Positions 49,201-62,752 of a stretch of DNA of 64,000 nucleotides are shown here, in pieces (position 1 is the first letter of the stretch; each line of letters starts with the position of its first letter). This DNA is from Eudromia elegans (lineage: Eukaryota; Chordata; Aves; Tinamiformes; Tinamidae). The notes under the pieces were generated by a model. The model did no database searches. It was not told the DNA's origin and saw nothing but the letters and a program-made list of their open reading frames with translations. The stretch is from NCBI GenBank assembly GCA_003342815.1, contig PTEX01000135.1:372001-436000 (forward strand), given 5' to 3'. A program made the position numbers and the translations under genes.

Positions 49201-52200
49201 TGCACAGACAAACTGCACCTCCCAGGAACCAGAGCGCGGGAAGAGACACGCCATGAAATGTATGAGCTTTGAATGGATAGATGAAAACTGTAGTCCAGAA
49301 ACCTGCATCTGGCCGAAGAAAACTCTGGCTGGAGATACCCTGACTGAGGAAGGGTGCAAAGAAAGCAAATCTAGTTATGGGATTGAAATGTAGCCTTCAG
49401 ATCAGTATCTGCACAGAGTGCTTAGAAAGGATAGCTCAAAATGTGCAAATCTCTGATGGGTACATGAGAGCAAGTACATTGCTCCAAAGTCACCTAGAAA
49501 ACATTGCAGGAATCCCCGAGTACATGGAGATCTGAGCAAGATTTTCCACCAGCTCAGAGCAGGTAGCTCAGTGCAGCAGTGGCCTGGAGCAGTTTGATCC
49601 CGTTTACCTTGTGCTCCGTTTAAGCAAAGAAACTAATAGGTCTCTTGGTGGAATTTGTGAGCTCCGACGAATCCTGATGTGAGAGGAGGACTTAGAGAGG
49701 AGTCTGTAACCAAGCGACCACTGCTTCATCGCTGCTGTATGAAGCTGCTTCCCCTTGACCATCCAGGGGGGTCTGCAGTAGTGGGGCACCACGTGGCCAC
49801 ACACTGGTGTGAGGTGGCCCCACTGCGCTATGGGCGCCCTGCAGCCCCGCTGGTGTGTCTGGTCTTGTCCCCTCACCAGTATCTGCACACTCGTTGAACG
49901 GTTGCAGCCTCTCTGCTCCGGTCGCTCGAGCGTGGTCTTCCCTGAGCCGTCCCTAAGCTGAGCCTGCTGCAAACCTCTCCGGGCGCAGCTTGCAGGCCCA
50001 GCTGCTGCCGTGGGGCAGCTCCAGCTTCACCGCCAGTCCTGGCAGTCACAAGGGGGAAGATTAAACATATACACTGGGTGAATCCACAGCTTGGAAGGCA
50101 AAAATGAACACAAGCATACTACACGGAAAAGCTCGTGATTTTAAGGCCATCTACTCACTGGGAATTAGGGCCAATTGTGTAAATACAAATAAATGGAGCT
50201 TACCTGTGTTTACCTTGGCCTATGCAGTGTTTACCCACTTCCCACTGCATAGCCTAAGGCTCCGAGGAGGACATTTTGCCCAGGTTTTTATTCATGCCAT
50301 CATCTCTAGGCATGGCCGGCAGAATAGCTGCAGCCTGGCTGGCTCTTCGGAGCATAAACTCTTTCAGGATGGGTCTGATTGATTTCTGCCCTTGTACCGC
50401 TCCCTGAAGACAGATATTTAGTACTAGTTAATGAAAAAACCCACTGTTGCTCGCAGATTTGCCCTCTGCAGTCACTCAGCACGAGCCAGCCTGCGAACGC
50501 CCCGCTTGCTTGGTCACACAGCCACGAGTCACTGCTCGATGCGATGCCCTCCTCCCTCCACTCCGGCCATCTCTTTCTCCTCTCCGGCGTCCCCTTGCTC
50601 GCTCCTTTTCCTGCACGTCCCTGGCGTTAGCTGTATGGCTGTGTCACTGCACAGCGCCGTGCCCGGGTTCGAGGAAGGGGCTTAGGTGAAGCGGTGCCGT
50701 GTGGGTCGTCCCGTCTGCTCCGGGAGAGCCTGCGTGCCTCACTCGGCATCCCGCCGCCAGGCCCAACGCGCAGCCGGGGGTCCTGCCACCCGGACCCGCG
50801 TTTTCTTGCCTAGGAAAGAAGTCTGCTGAGCAGGGGCAGGCCGCAGCCGGCTGCCAGCCCTGCCCGAAGCTGCCCCATTTCCACTGCCCCTGCATGTCCC
50901 TTTCGAGGCCGCCTTCCAGACATCCCCATCCCTGCTTGCACTTTGCAGAGCTGACCAAATCCAGAAAGGATTTTGTGCCTCTGGAGACCCGAGGGCAGCC
51001 AGACGGGCATCCCTGTGGGGCCATGACAGCGGAGTGAAGCACCACAAGGACCAACCAGGGAGCATGGAGAGGCTCACGGTGCCACCGGCAGCCCCATGGT
51101 GACGGCAGCTGGGTCCCACAGCTCACCAACCAGCCGGGCTGCCTTCAGGTAGTTTGGCTCATTTCCGTATACAGAGAAACCTAATTGGGTCCGTTAGAGC
51201 AACATTTGCACACATTAGCATCACCACTGATAGAGTAGAATTGTTGTTATGTAACTGTCCTCGTTTGGAGCAGGCTGCCCGTCACCCACCCGCAGCCTTG
51301 GCAGAAAGCCTTCCGCTGGCAGAGAGGCTATTCCAGGCCGCTTTCCACTCTCCCTTATTTGACAAACATTATTGTACCAGCCAGGTGCTGTATCTATCCA
51401 TCTGTCTCCATGAGGACACGTCTCCGATCATGAAAGACGGAAATCTCTCTAGGTTTATATGCATGTGTAAGTTAAAAAGACTTAGCAAAATTCTGAGCAA
51501 AGTGTACACCCATTTTTTGTCCTTTCATGTATGTGATTATAAGAAGCTGGGACAGTTAGTTGCAAAAATTGATCTTTGCCATTGCCTATAGGACTTCAAC
51601 CATAAACACATGTTCAAGCAAAATGCTTAATGACATCAGTTACCCACAACTTTCTGTAATGTAATGAAAAACACTAGTGGGATATTCTGAATAAGACTTT
51701 TTTATGAGGATTTGAGTAAACATTATGTTTTTTATATACTTTTAAAAAAAGCTTTTATTTCTTCTGTTAATTTTTATGGGAAATCAAATGCATAGACTGC
51801 CATTCCTAGCAATTTGATGCTAATTTTGGCACCTGATGGTCACATCACCCTCTTCTTGTGTCCAGTGTGAGATCACTTCTGTTGATAGTAGAAGAAACAG
51901 AAAAAGTCTGAAAAATAATTCATAATTACTTCTTGACAGAGAATTTGCCTGGAATGTTTTAAAAGCAAAGCAGATGGTAGATTTAAAGTTATTTTGGGTA
52001 AGTCATACTGCACACTTGCTATGCTAATTTATGGCTCATTGAATAAAAGCTACCAGCCTGTGAGGGACACGCTTTTATCCCACAGGGCTTCTAGCAGCAC
52101 GGACTGCAAGACAGCAGATAAGGAACGACACTGGAGCCATCAACCCAGTGTGAGTAACACGGGATGGAAGCAGCGGAGCCGCCGGTTCCGCTGGGAAATC

Positions 52201-55200
52201 GCCACGGCCTCTCAGAGACACCGTTTCCCAGTGCACCGGGGGCCTTTGCTGATCCCTAGACCAGGGGGAGGCTAAAGATGCTGCTCAGCAACGTCACTTG
52301 TGTGCCGAGGAACCTCTCCAAGTAGCTGGAATGAGGATATCCGCGGCAGTCTCTGTGATAAAGGGCAAAGCAGTCCCTATTCTCAGCCTCACTGCGGATG
52401 AAACTTATGATGAGGAATAATGGAACAGGTAGAGAGATACTGTCAGGCACCTGCCAAGTGAATGTTGTTTGCTAGACAGTGGTGCTGTATTAAATGTTCA
52501 CTGCATTCGAGTGCTTTGTGCAAAGGAGGCCTAAGATGGACAGTTTGGCATAATTTGGACAGGTAGACCAGTGTATTTTGCTAATTGATAGGAAAATTCC
52601 AATGAAAAACCTGCAAATCACAGACCAAAATCCAAACTTGGTTTGATTAGACAGATCTACCAATTATACTGAAATATAAGACATGACAGCAGACTTTTTA
52701 CTAGAAGACACCTGGAGCCCGGCTGTTGCCACCTTTCCATGGCAGATAGAGAAGGCTCTGAGTGATGCTCTGAGACTCCCATTTTTGACAGCTTTTCAGA
52801 TATGCTCAGTTTGGTATGGCCCTAGCTATTTCCCAGCATCAGATCCTACAGCCATGTGGGATACATACAACATGCCTAAGTGCCCTCACCAGAAACTTCC
52901 TCCAACCCACAGAAGAATAACTGCAGCACAGTCAAGTTTGGAAAGAATATGAGAAAATGTATTAAAACCTTAGCAAAAGTGCCCCAGAAGATGAAAAGCA
53001 GACACTGACACCAAAGCGAATTCAAGCCCAGCATTCTTCAAAGTGTGTTCTGGGATTTTTCATGTCCAAGAGCAGAGAGGACCAGGCTCTTGCAGAGAGA
53101 AGATCACTCCTGCCAGACACTTAGCATCTGCTTCAAAGCTGTCTCGCAGCAAAGCTAGATCATCTGTCAGGGGAAAAACTGAGCACCTATTTGCCAAAAA
53201 ACAAAAATCTGTTTGGGGCATCATTAGAAAAATACAGGAGTATTTTTAGTAATTACTCTTTAAATGTAAATAGCTCTTAAAAATAAAATGATGATTTCAC
53301 ACTGGAGAGAATCTCAAGCTGGCACTTTAGGAACACACACTGCTGCCCTTTGCTCTCCGTGAGAGCAGAGGGATTTCGGCTCCGCGTCTCCCCACCGCCC
53401 CGTCCCCGGAGACTGTGGCGCTGCTGTTGGAGCAGCCGTCTCTTCCCTCCGCGATAAGGATGACTAATAACTCACTCAGCGGGTCCCTTTTCTTTTTCGG
53501 AACTGCCATTCTTAAAGGCGTATAATTAGTCAAGTCTGACTGAGGAAAATGATGTTTCCTGGGGCCCGGTGACCAACTGAGCAAGCCGGTGGCCCACGAT
53601 GAGTCAATGACTCCTCGTCAGCCAGTGCCCGAAGCAATGCCTTGGCTGAGGTTGTTTGCACTCTGTATGGTGCCTGCTTTTACCATGGGGGGACCAGCAC
53701 GCGCTGGGGCCAGGGACATTCCAGAGAATGGACCCCCATGCTTCCACCAGGCTAAAATCCCAATGTGGTCAACTTGCTTTAAAAACAAGACCCCCCCAAG
53801 CTTGCTGAGTCCTAAATTTGGATCGTTTTGACAGGGCCTCAGTCAGGTTTTCCTAAAAGCTGAAATTGCCTCTTGCAGGACTCAGTGGAGAGCCAGCAGG
53901 GGTTGCTGGGCAGAGCACTCTAGAGCTGTCACTCATATTTCCCAAAATAAAATATGTGCCCCATACAGCAAAAAGCCCATGTTTTTTAACTTGTCAGCTG
54001 CCATTCTACAGCGCTGCTGTTATCCCACACAGTATTTGATCTCCAAGTGTATGGAGGATTCTTAGCAGGAAAGGCGAGGCATTAGGTATTCCTGTTAGGA
54101 GAAATACTGTGTTTTTTGTGTCCCCTGTTAGAGTCTTTGCTGTGAAGAAATTATTCTGACAACTGAGTCCAAAATCTAGAGACAAGAAGTAAAAGAGGGT
54201 TTGGGCAAACGTGTATTTTTGGATGGTTCTGAAAAAGTTGGCTGGTGGTTGTACCTGTGTAATGAGTGGCCTCGGTTCTCCTGCTGCCAAGACCCAGGTC
54301 AGCCAGCACTGGATTCCCCGTGTTTCCCAGCCAAGGGAGGCAGCAGCAAGTCCTGCAGACTTCCATCAGGAGCCACGGACTAAACAGAGAATGCAGGTCT
54401 GCGGATAGAGGTCATGTAGATACTTACACAGAGCATTTTACATCAACTCCTGTGACTCATCACAACACAAATATTTTCCTCTCTGAATATAGGGGTATAA
54501 AGATTACCTGTAAAGCTGCAGTAACATTTAGCTACTGTCACAATGTAAATATCAATAATTAAATAGTAACCAAGCTGAAGATCACAGGAGGAGACAACAA
54601 AGACTGAACTTATGATGCTGTGAGAAAAGGATATTTTTATGTAATAACTCTGGCGATGGCTTGAAAAGTCATCTTGTGAGGCTCCATAATCTACCTCAAC
54701 TTTCAAGTGAAAGGACAAACCAACTGTAATTTTAAAAATTATATTAAGATAAAATTGCTCATGAAATGGCACTTTATTGCCCAACTCTATGCCCTCTCTT
54801 GCTTTTTCCTGCTACATTTCCTGTAGAACAAATCTTATTTGCCAGCCCTGCAAAGCACAAGAGAAGTGAGCCGAGTTCAACCGCCCTCTGCGTCATCAGG
54901 AAAAGTGGATAATGGCTTCTCCCTGCCTGGGACTGATGTGCAGGTGCCACAGGAGAACTAGCCTGGCCTTTGCTTCAGGTGACCTCTGTAAGGTCTGTTA
55001 TTATAAGGTGTTATTATAAGGTTTGATATTAGAAAATATTAGAATTCCTCTTATTCCTATTAGGAAAATCATGATAGAAACCATTGTGTTCCTTACTGAA
55101 GCCCATTGCAGCCTTCTGCCTTTCCCAAAAAAGCTCCTTCTAGGTCATGCCCTGGTGCCAGGGAGACCGAACAGATGCCCAGAGCACGGTCCCAGCGCGA

Positions 55201-58200
55201 CGTTCCTGTGCTGCTCAGCAGAGGGACCTGCATGGAGTGTGCCTGCCGGGGCGCTCAGACCAGCCTCTTCTTTCCCAAGTGTAAAGGTGACACTGGTAAA
55301 TGCAACTGGCACTGCAGCCGTTACAGCCGTGTCGGTAAGACTTCCCCAGGCATAACCTAGTCACAGCATCAAGGTCTCTTTCCTGTTTAAACTACGCCAG
55401 TGTGGACTAGAGATCAAAAATCCCCTTTTACTGCAGAGCTAGGGCTTCCCCACAGGCCGTTATGTATGCATATTGACAAACATGTACTGGAGTAAATATT
55501 TTTGTTCACCCTTAGGCTGTTTGGAAGGATAACAGAGACCAAAAAGCCCAGGGAAAAGGGAGAGAAAGGGAAGGAGTGGGAGCAAATGGCTGTTGGGTTG
55601 TTTGCCTATACTCCAGAACAAAGAAATCCTGGAGCTACATCTCTAAGTCACGGTTTCCAGGGGCTGCAGCCGTCCCTCCACATGGGTTTTATCAGTTCCA
55701 GGAAAACCGTGGGGTTTTCTTTCTGAGAAAGCAGGTGTCTCTGCTCCATCACGCTCTTTCAAACCACCTAATGAGATCATTTCACCCAGGCCAGAGCTTC
55801 AGAGGCCACGCTGCCAAGCAGAAATGAAATGACAGAGCAGTCTGCAAGCGAAGGGCATTCAAGGTTTCAAAGCCACATCCTCTCTCATCTTGACGTGATC
55901 AGATCATTGATGAGATGGCGACTGGAACGGCACTTGGCAGCTATGAAGATGGAGTGACCATCAGTCAGTCAATGATCGACGAAGGAAACAGAGAGCAGCT
56001 CGGGCGATCCTGGGGAGAAAGTAATGAACCTCTGTTCTCACCGCCGTCTGATCTGTGACAGATGAAAACTAGATTTCATTGCTGGCTTTGTCAGGTGATA
56101 AATTCAGTTTAGTTTAAGGCAGGAAATCTGGAAAACTCTTACAAGTTTTGTCAGCTGCGAATATGTGGAAGGGAGGCAAGCAATGCTTCTCCTGTCCAGG
56201 AGGAGTAAACTGAGGGTGTACTGCACAAAAGAGGTATAAAATCCAAGCAGAGATCTCACACCTAATTATTTTAATCCTCATATAGTGTCATACAGTAAAA
56301 AACATCTGCTTAGTTTCAGGATATGTGTTGATTTTTGATGTTTATGCCCTTCAAGAAACAACATGCTTTTCACCTCAGTCTAACAGGATTTCTTGAAAAG
56401 GCGAAAGTCCAATAAGTCTCATTGGCTTACAAGAAAACAGTGTGAGTTCAAATCCTTTTCCTAGTTCCTCACTTCCTACTCTGAAAAGGAAGAGCAGCAT
56501 CACTGATAAAACAAGCTCAAATTCAGGGGCCGGATTTCCAGCCCATCTTTGGGATGAGTTTTTGGGCACAGGAGGGGAGAAGGGCTCACTCCTGTCATTA
56601 GCCATTAGGAGATGACTTACCATATGAGCCATGCTCTTGACAGAGCTCCCATTCCTCCCATCAGCTACGCAGCAAGACTTTGGGATATGACAAACTGGTT
56701 TCTGTCACTAGCTACCGCTTCTGCTAGCTGCCCCCGAGCGATCACCGTGGTGGGACACAGTCCTTGCAGAGGGAGCCACGGTTCACCCTTAAATGACAGA
56801 GCGTCCTTGTCACCACAGCTAGTGCTGGCAGGACGTGGTCTCCTGGGTCCCCCTGGTGAATTTATCCCACTACATGTGGGAACAGAGCAGAGCACAGGGA
56901 ATGACCAGGAGTGGGGATCTCCAGTGGGCCTCGAGGCTGAAGCAGTCCTTCTTTCTGCCCATTACTGAACTTAACTGTGCTGAGTGAGTTTTCTAATATA
57001 TTTTCTCCTTGTTTCCATTGGCATGAACAAAATGCACAATTCAATATAAATTCAAATAAATATTTAGTTAAGGCACTTTAAAAATCACTGCCTATTGTAT
57101 CTGCACGAAGAAATAACAGCAGGATGAGGCTTTTCCCACATGGAAAGCCTTCTGCTCAGCTCCTCCTGTGTAGAAACCACCCCAGTTCAACCCCCGCTAG
57201 AGGCATGGTGGATGTTTCTTCTCACGAGACACAGCATCGTGGTGAAGACCTGAGCGTTGCCTGCAGGGACACGATGACTCCGTTCCTGCAGTTGTCCCTG
57301 TGCCACTGTGGCCAGGGCCAACAGGACGTTGCGAGGAGCAGGTAGGTGCAGCTGGGGCTGCCTCTGTGGAGAGACCCAAGGGTTCTGCATTGCAAAGGAG
57401 GGGACAGTGGGCTTGGCACCAGCATTTTGACCCTGTTCTGCAAAGCTCCCTCCCTGCGCTCAAGGACATGCTTCAGATTCCTTCCTTCCAGCACATTTTT
57501 TGATAGCCCATAAATAGCTCCTCTTCAAACACAGTGCTCAAAGCCCAAAGTAATAAAGAAGGGCGAAACTGTTGCAATGCTTAAGTGCTTATTGTGCAGG
57601 CCAAAATCTCCAGTGCTCTATTCAGCCTTAAATAAAAAGTATTCAAGATTTGCCACTTCATTTCTGAGACTCCCGTAAACCAAGGTTATTTCCATCAGTC
57701 ATCAAAAATCTCTACAGAGCATGAGAGGATTTGAAACCATGAAGGATGAACAGAGGTGCAGCATCACTGCATGCTTTCCCAAAGTCTGTATGGAACTCAT
57801 GGCCTGGGCTTTTACATTCAGGTGCCAAACACAGAACTGTGCGAACGCAGCCTTGATCTACATTCACAGCTGGAACATGATTAACAATGTTTAAAAAATC
57901 AGTCCTTCTGACTAATTTTGGAGACTAAGAGGGAAAAACATTTCATAAAACAAGTTATTTGAAGAAATCTTGAGGTTGTTTTCTTTCATGTATCATTCCC
58001 AAGGATTACATGGCTCCACAAATGTGAAGACAAGACCAAGGAGAAGTGACTTGAGTTTTCTTAGTATTAATGTCACATAATATCAATTTAGAAGTATAAT
58101 ATCAATAAATATTTTATTTTTCATTCATTTAGCACCTTCTTACAGCAACCTTAAGCCTGTTTCTCTGTTCTACAGCAAACCAATACTTCCGGACATAGAG

Positions 58201-61200
58201 GAAGAGTTCTGTGGTGGTAGGTTGGTCTCTTTTGGCTACACCCTTCCAAAGGGATAGAAGAATACTTTGCCCTACTGAAAGCTTTTTACCTGTGCCATCA
58301 TATATTGTATTAACTGCCCCATGCAATATAAGTTTTATAGTAGTTTCTGGGATTCACTTCTGTTGCACAGGTCTGTGTAATGTGGTATTCTTGAAGCGGC
58401 GTGTAGCTGACGAACATTATTATCAGTAACTTGATGTCTTTACGTGCTAATCCATAGATAATCACAAAGCAAGATATCTCTTGCCAACATGCCTCTGGAA
58501 TCCAGTAACGCTGGCTAAATATATAGCTGTTTTATCCTTCCAAATCTGATCCTCTTGTAACACGGTTAATATGTTAAATGTACCTCAGTATCAGGGATGT
58601 TTATTCAGCCCCTAACCTAGCTTGCCTCTAAAGTCTGTGTTTACCCTCGCACAGGGGAGCGTTCCCTTGGGATGTTACAGCTCGTGTGATAAGTTTCAGA
58701 AGGTGCTAACCTGCCTGCCTGGGTCAGGGGCTGCAGGAGAAACACCCTCCCCTCCCCTGCTTTGCCACGGGGACCTTCTCAGCCCAGCTCATCCTGGAGG
58801 AGACTTTGGACTCAACACAGAGCTCTGATGCTGGTGACAGTTGCTGTCAACACTAAAGTGGCCTCTGAAGCTGGCAGTATCCTAAGAAAGTCAGCTGTGA
58901 TAATAAGCCATGATAAAAGTACAAGAGATGTCTCACAGTTTGTCAGCTAATGTGTCTTTGTGGGGAAAATAAGTGTGAGGAGCAGAAAACTCCCCTCAGC
59001 CTCGCAGCTCTCACGTAACTTCCCAAAGTGCTGACGGGAATCTCTGCACAATTAACCCTCATCATCTTTAGCATCGGTGTTGCTGGCACCCCTGCAGGAG
59101 TGCGGGACCCCTCTGCAATGCTCAGATTTCAAATGGAGACCAGCAAGAAGGACATAGAGCTGGGCTCGAGCTGGAGTGTGAGCTGGAGTTAACACTGAAT
59201 GACTTTAGGAGCAGAGGCATAAGATATTTTTTCTCCAGATGCCACAGCATGAAGCTGATATCCCATTGCCTAAGGACACAGGTTGTAACTATCCTGCTCA
59301 CAGCATGGTGCTCTCGGAGCCCAGGGAAATGCAGCCTGGGGATGCAGAGAAGTCATGTTCCCATCCCCGCTTGGTGGAAAAGGGGCCATCTGCCTGCCCT
59401 GGCGGGGCTCCCAGCGCTTCCAGCCCAGCGAGACGGTGCCTCCAGGCGGGTGGGATCCTTGTGGGCACCGGCACCGCTGGGACGAGCGGGGAGCCAGCGC
59501 GTGGAAGAGCTGCTTGCTTCCTTCATGGCGCTGCTTCTAGTCTGCCTCGCCGTTTCCCACGTGTACAATGACCTGTTTTTAAGAGGAAGTTGTCTTTCTT
59601 CCAACTGGCTCTCAGAAAATTAGGTTTATTCTTCAACTTGATCTGTAACGCTGATGGTCTGACCAAACAACCCTCCGAGACCAAGACCAAAACTTAATTA
59701 AAAATTAATTAAATCCCACTTTCTCCAAACTGGGTGACTTTTCACTAACCATTTACGTGTCGCTGAGGAAACACGGAGGCAGGGAGCTGTGCAAGACGTG
59801 GTCCCCGAAGGCGTGAGGAAGTTCCGCAGCTGGTGCGGGCGGCTGGACCCCGGGCTCCGTGGGACACGGGGACAGCACGACGCGTGTGCCCGCGCCAGGC
59901 TCGAGCGGGAGGAACCGGAGGAGCCCGGAGCCTGCACAGATCACCCCAATTAAAGCAAGGCCAAAGAAACAACTCCGGACACAGCAAAATGTGCACACCC
60001 GAATACGGATCACCACTGGCAGCATTAGGCCCATAAATGTGAGGGAACTATAGATCCATCTAAGCAATAGGACAGACAAGTTGAAGGAGGTTTTTGATTA
60101 ATAAGCATGGCTACTTCTGCCTCCTGCTCCCAATCTGTATCTGGCGATACCCAAAGCTAAGGGCCAAACAAGGAATCAGGTTTGTTTATACAGTTACATT
60201 CAGAAGTCAAAGATAAAAGACACCTTTTCCCTTCTTTCGGAATAAACTCTGAGACCGTCACAGGTGCAGAAACACGACTGCTCTGTTAGAGCAGGCAGCA
60301 GCAGACCAGGCTCCCGGAGAGAAAGCTCCAGCTGCACGGAGAGGGGAAGGTGAGCCTGGCAGCTCCTTGACCATGAGTTCAGAGAAGGAAATCCCCTCCA
60401 GGCCAATGTGGAAATAACGGGTGGAGAGAGAGCATCTCTGCTGAGGTGATATTAATAGCTCATTTTCTGATTTTTGCCCAAATCTTCAAAAGCTCAGCTT
60501 GGGGACTGAGAGAGGTTTTTCAACAAAACATTAGTCTCAATTAACTAAATGTAACTAAGATAAATGAGCTGAAAAAAGAAATGGAAGCACATAAAACTGG
60601 CAAGGCCATTAAATCTATAGAGGGAAGATGCTGAGACTTGGAAGGTATCCATCCTAATTGAATCCTGCAAGTACTTGGAGGTAGGGCCAGAATGGGATCA
60701 TAGGGGCCCTCCCGGACCGGAGAAGCCAAGCGGCCGGACATTAGTGACACAGTGGGTCAAGTGCACTGTGGCAGCAGAGGATTTAATGAGCAAGTTAAGT
60801 CCCCTACACGCTATGGAAAAAGGAGTTGGCATCATTCCCCATGTTAAAAAAAGATCCTAAGATTAGAGCCTAAGTCACAGCATCCTCTAGGGAGGATTGA
60901 AAGGGGCCATAATAGAATTTCTGCCTTTAATTATGATATACTGACAGTAACACATCTGTGTAAGAGCTATGTTGGATCAAAAAGAGCAAGCTGAAGACTA
61001 ATAAAGTAAAAATATGGTTAAATACAGCTAGCAGATTTTAAGGTATTATTCCAAAGTCTTATGGGTAACTGCTGTAGGTTAGACTCTCTTAGACAGTAAC
61101 CACTAGTGCTCCCTTCAAGGACTATTTTTCTTGTATCCTCACAAAGAAGAACATCCCAGTGAGGTAGACAAGCAAAAGCAAGTGATGTCTGGTGAGAAGA

Positions 61201-62679
61201 CAGGCTCTGCCATTAAAAATGCAGCAGAAGAGGGACAGGGAGGGTGAAAGCAGCCAAATGCTCTCCAGGCATCAGGGGCCTCCAAAGCTCAGCTGGCCCC
61301 TGAAAGATGCCGGCGACAGGCTATTAGACTGGGGTGGAGGAGTCAGATGCTCCTTCCCCCGGGGCGCTGCCAGGGCAGGGGTGGCAGATGCTGCTGGGGA
61401 CGCCTGTCTGGCTGGAAAGCGCCGAGTGGAGAGCCCGTGCCCGGCTCATCGCGCCTGAGAGCGGAGCACCGGTGACGCGCGCAGCAGCTGCAGCGGCTAC
61501 AGGGGCAGAGTGTGACCGGCCGGCGGGGCTCGTGGAGGCCGATGGGGAGCACCCACTGCCAGGCTGCAGGACCAGCACGTGCTTTATTTCCTGAGCTCGG
61601 CAGGGGCCCGGCCGTGCAGCCCTCCAGAAATCGGCTGGTTGGGTTTGGAGACCTCGTGCCGCGCGCGGTAGCGAGCGAGGCTCCCTTGCGAGACGAATGC
61701 CCCAGCCAAGCTGCCGAGCCAGAGAATCCTGCTCTGCCTCCACTGCGCCTGCCACGCTCTGCTCAAGGGACTTGCTCTCTCCACGTGATCGTTGTCATTA
61801 TTTCTGTCTTTCTACAAATCAGGGTCTTCCAAGAAACCCACCAAACTGACCCTAACGGAGGTCTCAGTGCGTACGGTGCTACATTCTGACAGTGCAATAT
61901 CTGCTGGACCACATAGGGCTGTGCATGCCCCTGAGCGTGCATCCTCCCTGCTCCTCACGGAAACAGCAGTCCCGAGCCAACACATGCAGCTAAGCCCGTA
62001 ACAACAACCATCTGCCCAGGAGCCCTTGCAAGCTTCTTTCAAAATCATCAGGAACTAAAACATGAAAGAAAATAAGTCTTTAATAAAAAAGGTATTTTTT
62101 CAGAATCTTTTTTTTTTTTTTTCCAGCAAGAACTTGCTAATATTGACAAGCTTCTACCTATTGAGAGAGGTTATCATTATTTCTGACAACACAATGCAAA
62201 TCTTACATGGTTTGTACTGCTGGATTTTTTTTTTTCGTAAGTAGATTCAAAGATCTCAGCATCTTCCTTCCCTTTTTTGACAAAAGAAATCAAAATGGTA
62301 TCTTTTTGCAAGGGTAGATTGTTTCTGTTGTTTATTTGTGCATTTTCATGTAAACAAGACTGACTGCCTATTGGAAAGCCATCTCCTGTGTTTCTCATAC
62401 AAGAATGCATCTTTCATCCTGGAGACAGACATGAATAGCTGCTTGGTCACATCTAGTACAGTACGTTGTTTTTGCCACGAATCTATCCCTGTGCAGTGAC
62501 TAATTACCTGCTGCCAAAAGGAAAAGGAGACTTGGAGTGGGGGGTTTTTTACCCATTCTTATTCTCAGTGAATTGCCCTTGGTTCTTTATGTGCCCAGAT
62601 CTCAGACAAGCCGGGGCCTGATTCTGCGCCCTTCTGTAGCAGAAGTTGGGCCAGCTGCTCCAGACTCTTCAGCTGAGAT

Positions 62680-62752
62680 AGGATGAAAAATAAAAGCAAA
62701 ATAAAAGTAGTAAAATAAAAAGTATTTTTACTTTTTGGAGTAAAATAAAAGC
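62680..62752. repeat. AT-rich repeat of AAAATAAAAG/AGTAAAATAAAA units
   Basis: Several imperfect copies of AGTAAAATAAAA surround a short palindrome (AAAAAGTA, TTTT, TACTTTTT). Confidence 0.8.

Noticed and set aside
48896..49393. 165-codon plus-strand frame as a novel gene
   Set aside because: No family resemblance, no splice or promoter context, and overlapping frames of similar length on both strands; expected by chance in moderately GC-rich DNA.
50644..51129. 161-codon minus-strand frame and overlapping frames
   Set aside because: GC-rich DNA has few stops; several mutually overlapping frames are open at once and none has a recognisable domain.
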